DNA of 64,000 nucleotides, taken from assembly GCA_943736015.1 (NCBI GenBank), contig OX031063.1, positions 40,068,672 to 40,132,671 of the forward strand, written 5' to 3'. A program made the translations under genes and the position numbers. The notes under the pieces were generated by a model that was given only the letters and a program-made list of their open reading frames with translations, was not told the DNA's origin and ran no database searches. Origin of the DNA: Tridacna crocea. Taxonomy: Eukaryota; Mollusca; Bivalvia; Cardiida; Cardiidae. Shown piece by piece: positions 22,201-34,200 of the stretch. How positions within the stretch are numbered: position 1 is the first letter of the stretch; each line of letters starts with the position of its first letter.

Positions 22201-25200
22201 AGTATAGTTTTGGAGATATGCTCCGGACAAAGAACTGGACGCTGCCCGCCCGCCCGGACGCCCGCCACGGGTGATCCCATAATACGTCCCGTCTTCGACG
22301 GGCGTATAAAAAGGAGAAAATGCTGGTCACCAGAATTTTCTCCTTTTGCCACAATTTTTTCAAAAGGCTTTTTCCTCAGGTCGTCAAAAGTCATGATTGT
22401 GTGGTAAAGGGTTAAATTTTTTCTTAACCCATAGGCTACTAAGTACATTTAAATGACCTTTTGCTGACAGTGAAGATCAAGATCAGACTGCACAAAATGT
22501 GCATGTATGGCATTTAATGGCATTTTCAACATTATTTCAGTTATATCGCAGCACCTAGGGTACCTATCCATACTTTCCTAAAGTTTTTATTTTTACCAGT
22601 GCTCCACACAATATTCTTTTCAAGTCACTGGCTCCTTTTCCACATAACCATCACCAAAACAAAGATCAGCAGTGAGAAAGGAATGAATCCTGTCACAATG
22701 ACCATCATCAATCCTTGGAGAGAAATTGAACAAGCAGGGGATTGAACCCTGTTCTTGAGTCCTGTATGCTACCTGCTGATCCAGGCTGGTCAGTAAAGCT
22801 TAAAATCGAAAAAGAGTAAAAAGTCTTACCAAATCCAAAATTTTTCTGAGTTTCAGCGGAGCTGGGCCTGAGACATTACTTGGAACTTGGCTTGTAAAGT
22901 ATACAATGGAATCACTCACGATACCTTCTATATTTTTTCTGGCATTTGCTGGAGCAAAATAATTTATTAATTAAACTTAAAAATCCTTTAACTTGTTACC
23001 AAATGAAAAAATTTTAGACTTACACAAATTAGAGGTAATTTAACCCTTTCCCAAACAAGGCCTGATTTTTACGTGTCTGCAGTAAAAGTCTTTTGAAACC
23101 ACTGCGGGAAAAGGAGAAATTGCTCGTAACAAGCAATTTCTCCTTTTCCCACAGTGTTTTCTACCCTTTTTGAGAACTTTCTGCCATTTTCTCCAAATCA
23201 AAAATTGTCATCTGCAAACTCTTGCGTTTTGGAAGGGTCCAAAATTTGTCGTTTGGGAATGGGTCAAGACATAAAACAAGATGTATATAAAATTATTTCA
23301 TTTGTCTTTGAAAGTACAGAAAACAGTGTGGGGAAAAAAAAAAGAAAATGCTGCTTTCCAGCATTCTCTACTTTTCCCTCATTTTTTTTTTTTTTTTCAA
23401 AAGCTTTTCCTTGGAGTTGTCAAATCTAAGAATTGATTGCTAAAAAGTTAAATTAATACCTCCTTGACAAAGTTGCAAAACATGACTTCAAAACTGTTGC
23501 CGTTAAGCCATGGATTATCCACAAGACTAATGTTTAACATGAATGTTTAAAAAAAAAATGCGGCATAAGGTTATTAAGAAAGTTTTGTTTTTATTCATCT
23601 CTCATAAGTATTCTCTAATGCATGTTGTCTATACCAGTCAATTGCCAAATCTTAGAATTCAAAATTCCTACAACTCAAAGTCCAATGAAATAACTCTAAT
23701 ACTGCCTATGAGTGCAGAATACGGTATCTTATTCCATATTGGATGATGTTGAGTCTGACATGGAAATTTTCATAAAGAAGCAAGAGTTCAATATGGATTT
23801 TTCAAAATGAGGCTAATATCAATATTTGACTGGAAGAGTAGTGCACCGAAGTCTGTTGTCAACAAAACAATTCTTATAATATGTGTTTTTCAATTACTTA
23901 AAATGAAATGGCCCTATTCTTGTTGTTTACTTTAAAGTCAATACGGAAGTGTAAAATAATGAGGTCATTTAACATGTTTGGATACAATACTGAATTATAC
24001 TGGAAAAGTACACTGCAGAACCAGCCTATATTTTGGACGAGGCAAAAATTCTGAATTCTATTGGATGTGGCCTCGTCCAAATTATTGACTGGTTCTACTG
24101 TGTACTCATCCAATAGAATTCAGTATTGTGCTCAAGTATATCAAATAACCTCAAATACTTGGTTGGTGTAATGCATCCGGGAAGATGAATTAAACTCTCT
24201 TGTACCAGATCATAGCTCACATATAGGTTAAATATAGAAAAGTGATAAATCCTACCTATTGCAAGTATCAGATCTCTTCGTGTTGCAAATCCGACTAAAT
24301 ACTGAGATTCTAAAGACACCACCACAGGAAAACCATTATGTTCTGTCTCTTTTAAAAGAGTTTCTGGAAAATTCAGACATAAAATAAATAACACTCTGAA
24401 AATGGGACCTGTTTATCTTTCATTATGGTGCAACTCACAAGTTGAGCTTTCAGAACTACACAAGATTTAAGAAACTGTGCTTTAACCCATTACCACACAA
24501 TCCCTACTTTTGACGCCCCTTAGAAAGAGGCCTTTTGAAAACACTGTGGGAAAAGGAGAAAATGCTGGTAACCAGCATTTTCTCCATTTCCCACAGTGTT
24601 TTCTACCCTTCCTAGAACAACTTTTAATTTTTCAGTCACCTGTATTTTGTCGTCTGCAAATGCTCTCAATTTGGATCAGTCTAAAATTTTCTCGTGTGGT
24701 AAAGAGTTAAAGAAAATCAGATAGGATACAGATGTTGCACTTGTATTAACCCTACAAAAAACAATCCCGAGTTCAACGACCTAAACAAAGTATTACAAGC
24801 ACAAAATGTCAATCAGTAACATTTTCTCCTGTTCCCAAAATGTTTTCACCTTATCCAAGGGCAAGCTCTATCATTTAAACCACATGTGTCTTCTGCACAT
24901 GCTTTGGAATTGGACAAAGGCTAAAATTTTGTTAACTCTTTACCAAAGGACAAAATTTAAGCCTGGTCCAAATTGAAAGCATTTGCAGACGACAAAATAA
25001 AAGTAACTGAAAATTTCGAATTTCTTTTGTGAAGGGCAGAAAAAATTGTAGAAAAAGGAGAAAATGCTGGTTACCAGCATTAATGCTGGTTACCAGCATT
25101 TTCTCATTTTTCCATAATTTGTTCAAAATGCTTCTTTTTCCGGTTCGTTAAAAGTCGGGATTGTGTGGTAAAGAGTTAGAGATAACCTTTCACAAGACAA

Positions 25201-28200
25201 GTCCCTGCTATTGCACTGACAGACACCAAAATCAACATAGTGGAATTTGCCCTTTAATCCTTTTACATATGGTTTGCCACATGCGAAAAGGGGCTTTCGG
25301 ACATTTGCGTAAAGTGTCGTCTCAGATCAGCCTGCACAGGCTAATCCGAGACGGCACTTATGACTACATTAGATTTTGTACTACAGCAGACTTGCGCAAG
25401 ACAGAAATTACATAAAAACCGAAAGTGCTTTCTTGGATTAGCCTGCGTGGACTACGCAGGCTGATCTGAGACAAAACATTTACGCAAATATCCGAATATC
25501 CCTTTACGCGAGTTGAGGCCATAATTATAACAAAAATTCAAGCTTTTCCAAACAATTCACTTGCACAAGATGCATGTGGCTCAAACTATGGCATTCATCT
25601 TTGATATGATAGAAACAATTTCTTGAATGCTGGTTACAAGCAATTTTTCTTCTTTCCACAATGATTTCAAAGTTTTTCTTTCCCCAGATCATTACAACAC
25701 CTCATTGTCCAATAGTTCAACACAAGTTTTGATTGATCTTTTAGGCAGTTGGTATAATTTTCCATTCTGGCTTAACTGGTGTTTTTCTATCCACAGTTTT
25801 GTGTTCACCTCATAGCGACAGCTCATGTATATCACACTTTTCCAAATAGAAAACATCTGCAAATTACAAATTGAATATGTTTCGAATAGCGAGATCTGTC
25901 TTTAAAACGGAAGAAAACATGGCTAGAAAAAGAGAAAATGCTGGACCAGTGGTTTAAAGTATTTCCCAGCAATACTTCTAGAAAAAAAAGTTTTCTCAAG
26001 TTTGAGACCTTTCCACACTAGGTTGTTGGGGAAAGTGATCTGCATAGCTGCACATACCTATTTGTTCAAGCTTCATGCTGTCTTGAGTAATAACACATAA
26101 TGGTGGATCATTGCGTCTGAAATGAAAGAAATGGAAGAAATCAATGAAATTTGACAAATAAAATGTTCAAGGAAAAAAGATACTGTGAGAATGTAACTGC
26201 AGTTACATAGTCATATAAACTCATGAAACAAATTTGCAGACAAACTTGATATTTGTATACATTGCGTTCCCTATACTGAGTCTGAAATGCTCTTTAACTC
26301 TTAAACCCTTACCACACAATCCCTACTTTTGACGACCTTGAGAATGAAGCCTTTAGAAAACATTGTGGGAAAAGGAGAAAATGCTGGCCACCAGCATTTT
26401 CTCCTTTTCCCACAATGTTTTCTACCCTTCACAAAACAAATTTCAAATTTTCAGTCACTTTTATTTTGTAGTCTGCAAATGCTTTCGATTTGGACAAGCC
26501 TAAAATATTGTTGTTTGGTAATGAGTTAAACTGTTATGTGGGACTCACAGACCTTTTCCCAACAATGTTGATCAAAATCAGACTGTACAGAATGTGTTGT
26601 CTGATCTTGGATCAACACTTTTCAATAAGGAGATATTATTAATATTAAACATAACTCTGAAATAGCAAAACTTGGGTTTTACTAATGAAATGAACACTGC
26701 TTACTTTATATTTGTTATTTAGCAGGATAAATGGTTCATAAACATAAAGGATTCCACTTAAAAAAATATCAATGTTTTCAAAAGCCTTCCCTTGAGTTGT
26801 TAATATTGAGAATCATTTAGTAAGGAGCTACTCCTGCATTTTTTTTAAAAAGAAAATCATCAAACCTAACACATCAGCTAACCTGTATGGGTCTGGCAAG
26901 AATTGATAGCCAATAAAGTGTCTCTTAGAAGATGCTGTAAGAATCAGTCTATATCAAAATCTATAGAACTTGACCCCTACTTCTAATGACCTTGAGAAGA
27001 AAGCCCTATAAAACTACTGTTTTAAGCAACAATGATTTTGTCACCTGCAAATGCGTTCAGTTTGGATCAGTCTAAAATTGTGTTCTTTGCTGAGGATAAA
27101 AGCCATTTTATATATCCTTTACCATTAACCAAACAATCCCAGGTTTTCACGACCTTGAGAAAGAAGCCTTCTGAAAACATTATGGGAAAGGAGAAAATGC
27201 TGTTAACCAGCATTTTCTCCTTTTCCCACAATGTTTTCTGTCCTTCCCAAAACAAACTTCAATTTTTGAGACACGTTAATTTTGTTGTCTGCAAATACTT
27301 TCAAATTAGAAGTCTATAATTTTTTTGTTTGGTAAAAAGAGTTAACTGGAGCTTTTATCTAGACCCTAGATGAAAGGAAATAATTCCTTCTGCAAGGACT
27401 GTTGTAAACTCTTTCCATACAGTCCTGCATTTTTAAAAGCCCCAAGAAAAACCCTTTTGAAAACGCTGTGATTAAGAGCACTGCACTTGGGTGCCAGTTT
27501 GTGGCTGCAGTTTTGATTTTCAGTGAAAGTTCCAAGTCAAAAAAAAAAAAGGGCATAACTGTGTCAAAAATACTTTGATGTCACCAGCCATTGTTACATA
27601 TGAAAACCCCTTTTGGTAATTAACAAATTGTCCAAGTTTGGTAAATATCTTAGGTTACAAACAGATATAAAATGTTCAAGCTTTTGCACAACAACCATGC
27701 AGGCGACAATGGGCTATTGAAAAGATTTTTTCTTTGAAAAAGTTCCTGCTAAAAGTTCAGCTGAACAAAAGGGTAATGATGGCCCTTTATCACTGCACTG
27801 GCTTATCACTCTTTACCAAACAACAAAATTTTAGACTTGTCAAAATTGAAAGCATTAAAGTTAATGCATACACAGACAAACATTGGACACAGGGCAATGA
27901 CATAAGCCTCCTGGCCTTTAGCCAGTGGAGCTAAAAATTGAAGAAACACTGGCACACAGTATTCTCTCCTTTTTTTGCAGATATTTTTTCTTTTTTTTTT
28001 TATAGGAAAATCTTTTCATCTGAGCTACAGCCAATAATTATGTCAAATGCTTTGGAATGGAAAATGAACATTAAAATATTTTGTTGTTTTAGGTATTGAT
28101 AAACCCATTACCACACAATCTCTACTTTTGACGAAACTGAGAAAGAACCCTTTAGAAAACATTGTGGGAAAAGGAGAAAATGCTGGTAACCAGCGTTTTC

Positions 28201-31200
28201 TCCTTTTCCCACACTAATTTCTACCCTTCACAAAACAAATTTCAAAGTTTTAGTCACTTTTATTTTGTTGTCAGCAAATGCTTTTGATTTGGACAAACCA
28301 AAGATTTTGTCGTTGGTAATGAGTTAATGCAGCCATAAATATTCTTGATGCAAAAACCTTAAAGCAAATTAATCAGCCACTAAAGACAAACTAGCATGAA
28401 ATGAAAATATAAATATAAGTAAGGTAGCTATAAAATTAATACAAGTTCATCTACCATGGGCATCTTAATTAGCTTTATGAGTGAATATTAATTTAGCAAA
28501 CAAAGCAAACTGACTTTCACATGAAAAACTGTTAGTTTGAAATTTAAGGGGAAAGAAAATGGTCATCATGGCCCTAAATTGCTCACCTCAGTGTTTGTAT
28601 CTTTAGGAGAGTGCAAATAGGCCCTAAAAACTTGTATGACATTATGTGTTGTAGAATTACATAGTACAGTACTGGCTAGGCACCCTGAATGTGTCATCAA
28701 CACAAACTTTTTCATGAATACTGTACAGAAAATGAGGCCTTTAAAGCTTTACACAAGTGTTTTCAAAAATTTAGCCTAGTGACTTACTTATTCCTAGGTA
28801 ATCCATTTTCGAAATTCCAAGAAATTATCACACAAAAAGAATCTGATCAAGCTTCATGAGCACTGGACTCAAAGTGTGGCCCCCAGAACCATACATAATG
28901 AGTGTTCACCATACATGACAGAAAACTGACACTGCACGATCACAGCAGCTCACTCTGAGCACTTATGCTCAGGTGTGTTAGATAAAAACAAATAACAAAA
29001 CTACAAAAACAAAACAAACACACAAACAGATACTTATGCTGTAAAAAAATTCAAAATGCAACTCAAAAATAATTTATCAATTCAGTGTAAACACAATATG
29101 TTGAAACTTACACTTCTAGCCCATAACGCCAGCATCTTAAAAAGAATAAGTCAAAATGGAACAAAATGTATGAAAAATGAAGCTGAAACAAAAATCTATA
29201 ATCCAGCCAACCTTTCATCACTTTTTGTCAGAGCTTTCCTCCAGTGCTTAAAAGCTTTTGCAGACAACAATATCAGTGTAGTGCAAATGTTGCAATTTTT
29301 ATCGATAAGGTAGAAAACATTGCAGGAAAAGGAGAAAGTGCTGGTTATCAGTATTTTCTCCTTTTCCTACAATGTTTTCCAAAGGCTTCTTCCTCAGGCT
29401 CACTAATATACCGCTTTGTGTGGTAAAGGCTTAACTCTTTACCACTTTTAACAAACCTGAGAAAGAAGCCTATTGAAAACACTGTAGGAAAAGGAGATAA
29501 TGCTGGTAATCAGCATTTTCTCCTTTTCATACCATATTTCCTACCCTTTCCAGACTAAATTTCAATTTTTCTTTCACATTATTATATTGTCGCCTGCAAC
29601 TGCTTTCAATTTTAATCAGTCTATAAATTTGTCGTTTGGTAAAGGGTTAACTCTTTACCAAACTACAAAATTTTGGTCAGGTCCAAATTGAAAACATTTG
29701 CAGATGACAAAATAAATGTGATTAATGAATTGAACTTGTTTTAGGAAAAGAAGAAAACATTGTGGGAAAAGGAGAAAATGCTGGTTACCAGCATTTTCTC
29801 CTTTTCCCACAATGTTTTTAGAAGGCTTCTTTTTCAGGGTTGTGAAAACTCGAGATTGTTTGGTAAAGGGCTAAACTGCTTTTGTACACACTAGAGAGTC
29901 AGAGAGCACAGCACACAGAAAACATGGTACTGCTTGACCCATCAGCACATCATACATAATGAGGATATTCTTTGGATAGTTTTTCATCCAATAAAACTGA
30001 CAGATATGTTTTTTTATGATGAAAGTTAACTTGTTTGGTCAGAACACTTCGACTACAAAAGAATATTTAAAAAAAAAAAAAACTGTTAGAGTACAATAAA
30101 AATGACTCAGTATTGAAATCTTGGTTATTCAGTAGCCATAAAATTTATAGAAAGTCTTATTCACATTTTCTATTAACTCTTTACCACACAATCCCGACTT
30201 TTAACGACCCCGAGAAAGAAGCCTTCTAAAAACATTGTGGGAAAAGGAGAAAATGCTGGTAACCAGCATTTTCTCCTTTTCCCACAATGTTTTCTTCCCT
30301 TCACAAAACAAATTTCATATTTTCATACACCTTTATTTTGTCGTCTGCAACTGCTTTCAATTTGGACCATTCTAAAATCTTGTCGTTTGGTAAAGAGTTA
30401 AAAAGCATTTATAAAATCTTATTTTTTATACTTTTACCCATCTTCTATTCTAACCAACTGCTTGGTCTTCTGGTATAATGACTACAAGTATCTCAATAAA
30501 TATTAGTGATCGACCTAATTTTTTGTCCAATCAGAGAGGAGTATTTGTGGAAATTTTCTACCTCTAAAAGTCCATAAAATTTTGTCTGCTTGAAATAAAA
30601 ACAGCCGTTCCGCACGTATGAATTCTACTGGCTCCTCCCACATCTACATAAAATTAATTCATGCTCCTCCCAACCATTTAAAGCACGATTTGAAATTTGT
30701 TACAACACAACCTAAACCCTTTACCAAGTAATCCTGTATGTCATCGGTGAAAGTTTGATTTTAGAAAATATTGCAGAAAAAGGGGAAATTGCAATAGAAG
30801 AATTGAATAATAAAACAAAATCTGATTTTTCTTCTCCATATTTTTACCCCCAATAAATTTTACACCCAAATGGACGACCCAAGTAGCTTTTGCGTACTTT
30901 AACGATCAATCTGCAGAGAACGTGTAGTCGGATCATGAATTTAAACATTGTGCTAAACAGAGCAATGTTAAAATTTATGGTCTGATTGAATGTTGTTCGT
31001 TCTGTATCATGACAAAAATTTGACAACAAAGAAATGACATTTGAAAATCTCGAAAGTAAAAAAGATTATCTACAGCAAGAGCCAACTGATTAGTTTTTAG
31101 AAAAGTTCAACTTGTCCTTTTTTTTTCTTTTAAAAATAACCCTTAAAAAAGATAGTATTTAGCAAGTACAGGTTTAAAGGAAAGTCCGAAAATGCTTGCC

Positions 31201-34200
31201 ATGCACTCTTTACAAGATGCCAAAACTTAAGCCCGGCTCTAGCATATTAAAAGCAGCCCAGCCACGTATAATGGTTAGTATATCTGACTCGTAACCTGGA
31301 GGTTACAGGTTCGATACCTGGTTGCGCCGAACTCTCTTTCCGGTAAACTTTTGCATCTCACCTCTCATGCATATGTGAGAAAATTAGTCAGTGGCTTTGG
31401 AAAGAAAGTTGTGTCAGTACAGGTGTGAAAAAGCCAGGAAACAGAAGCGGTGTAAAATAACAATCATCAATAAATTAACCGATCATTCAATCTCTTAAAA
31501 TGTCGACCTCATGTGATAACAATTGATAACGAGGAACAACAACAATTGAGGTGGTAGATTGTTTACAAATGTCATATCTAGATTATCTTATATATCCAAG
31601 GACAACGCATTTATAAATGAAAAGTGGATACATTTGTGATACCTAAATTGTTGACATTGAAAAATCAACATATACTAAAATTAATAGTGTTTTGCATGTA
31701 CCCTAAAGAACGAAATCTATTGATAAACATACGAACTTGCATTATTTGAAAAAAAGAAAAAAAGGACTGCAATCATAAATCATATCAGTTACCTGTTTTT
31801 ACAAGTTCTTGTGTGAGCAATTGCAACAATTGCGTACATGATATATCCTTGAAAATTTCGTCTAAGTCATTTCCTAAGAAAAGGTCAAAATGTGGTTTGG
31901 CTTCCGCCATTGTAAAGAAAGCAAAGCTATGCACTTTTCTTTCGCAAAATTTGGGCTTGGAGACACGCATAACATGAGGGTACTGTGCATGAGGAAATCC
32001 ACGTCATAGTGCTGTTTTCTCGTGTTTCGGGCGTGTCTTTACAATAAAACAAAACAATGAAATTTGATGAAAGTCATGTTTCTTGATATACTTATGTCAT
32101 GTGGGCGTGTCTATAGGGTCATGCGGTAATGAAGGCATGTCTTTGCATAATATCTAGGACAAACTTTATAGAGAATGCAGTCTCTATAAAATGATTTATA
32201 TAAAAACCCAGTCGATCACTAAGTTGGTTAGAGCACAAAAAGAGAATTCTTCGAGAAAATAAAAGCTACGGCGCAGAGCGCCTTCGCTTTTATTTTCTCG
32301 AAGAATTCTCTTTTTTGTGCTCTAACCATTACGTAGATCTTAACCCTTTCCCAAACAACAAAATTTTAGACTGGTCCAAATTGAAAGCACTTGCAGACGA
32401 CAATATAAATGTGATTCAAAAATTGAAACTTGACTTTAGAAGAGTGGAATACATTGTGGGAAAAGGAGAAAATGCTGGTTACCAGCATTTTCTCCTTTTC
32501 CCACATTTTTTTAAAGAGGGCTACTTCCTCTGGGTCGTAAAAACCAGGGATTGTTTGGTAAAGAGTTAAAACAGACAGTAACCTTTAACAAAGACAATCC
32601 TGTGTTATAACAACCCTGAGGAAAACAGGCTGCTGAAAGCATGGTGGGAATATGTTACATGTATTTGCAATTTTCACTGCTGATTGAAACAGTCAGCTGG
32701 CTCATTTTCCAGAGGAAGAATAATAAAAAAATGGTAAAGAAAAAAGTGATAAATTAGCTCACTCAGATCCCTAACAGACAAGCTTACACTCCAGATACAT
32801 GGTAATATCTCAGTTGCTTCTCACACCCAAAATAAAATTGCAGTGAAACTCCTAATACAGCTTGTATTGAAAGTGAATTGCAACAGTTTATCAACTGAAT
32901 TTCACTTTTTAATTCATAACGTGGCATGCAACACAGGAATAGGGGCATTCGGACATTATGTCTAAAGTGTTGTCTCTGATCAGTCCACACAGGCTAATCA
33001 GAGATGGCAATTTGCATCCGTATTAGATTTTGTCTTATAGTAGATTTGCGTGAAACAGGAAACCTTACACAATCGGAACATGTTGTCTCAGATCAGCCTA
33101 TGCTGACTGCGCAGGCTGATCCGAAATGATACTTCATCCTAATGTCCAAATGCCCCTTTTTTCATGTTTCAGGCCATGTATATTTAGTAATATACATGTA
33201 TGTTCATAACACTTTATCACACAAGCAAATAATAGACCAGTCCATATTAAAAGCATTTTGGAGATGACAAAATAAATGCAGTTTGAATCAAATTTGTGTT
33301 CGATACGGTAGAAAACATCAGAAACACAATGATTTTGAAAGACTTCTTCCTCAGGGTCATTAAAACTCTGGATTGTTTGATAAAAGTAGTTAACTATTGT
33401 AACCAGTGAACTGCAGAGTGTAAGCTTTCAGTTGGACAGAATTTCACATTTTGGCAATAAGACAGGACATGGTTGAAGACAGAATGCATGCTGAAGTCAA
33501 TGATGTCACTGATTCCGGCCAAAGACGCCGTACTAATGCGTATGAAACATTATGTAAAATTGAGTATTTTTTATCATTTTGAAGAAATACAGGATACAAG
33601 TCTCATAAAGACAAACTGGTAATGTCCTTTTCCTTTTTATTGTTTCTTTTAAGCAATGACACTAGTATATAACAGAAGTCTTAAACTTTTTTTTTTACAA
33701 CTTTTTGATACCCCTTCTTCCAATTCAATCTCATATCTTAAGACAAAACTGAGATGAGAATTTTATGACAAATGCAGTTGTTGGTAATTTTGAGCTACAT
33801 GTACTTCTTTATTTGTTAAAATATTTACAAAAGATTCTTCTGCAAAGTTGCCAAAAGGGCACTCATAGTCAAAGTGTGTTTGTGGAGATAAGTTTGAAAT
33901 GTCATAAAGATAAAAGTGTTAATTCTAGTTCACTCTGACATACCTGGACTTTTTTAATCTATTGAGAAAAAAAAAAAGAAATAACAAATGCTTTATTCTT
34001 CAGTTTTATGAGAGATAGGACAAGTACTTTCAAAGATCAATAGCCAACAGTTTCAAAAGATGGTTTGAGCTAAGAGTGGCTCAAATGAACAATACCTATG
34101 ACTAAATTGTAACAAGGAATCAACTCCTTGTCCCTATAGTGCATGAAGCAATAACCTCACTTGGTTAGCAAATCTAGCTTGTAACAGTAACAAAGCTGTC

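Noticed and set aside
20911-22309. CRISPR array or satellite locus
   Set aside because: Direct repeats of about 156 bp without spacers, in a eukaryotic intron, bounded by element ends within a MITE.
24095-24394. The long frame here as a separate gene
   Set aside because: It is CLC exon 15 read through into its introns; splice sites at 24256 and 24363 bound the conserved part.
31261-31335. A functional tRNA-Thr gene
   Set aside because: Promoter boxes are recognisable, but the acceptor stem does not pair and the anticodon stem is poor; a tRNA-derived element is more likely.
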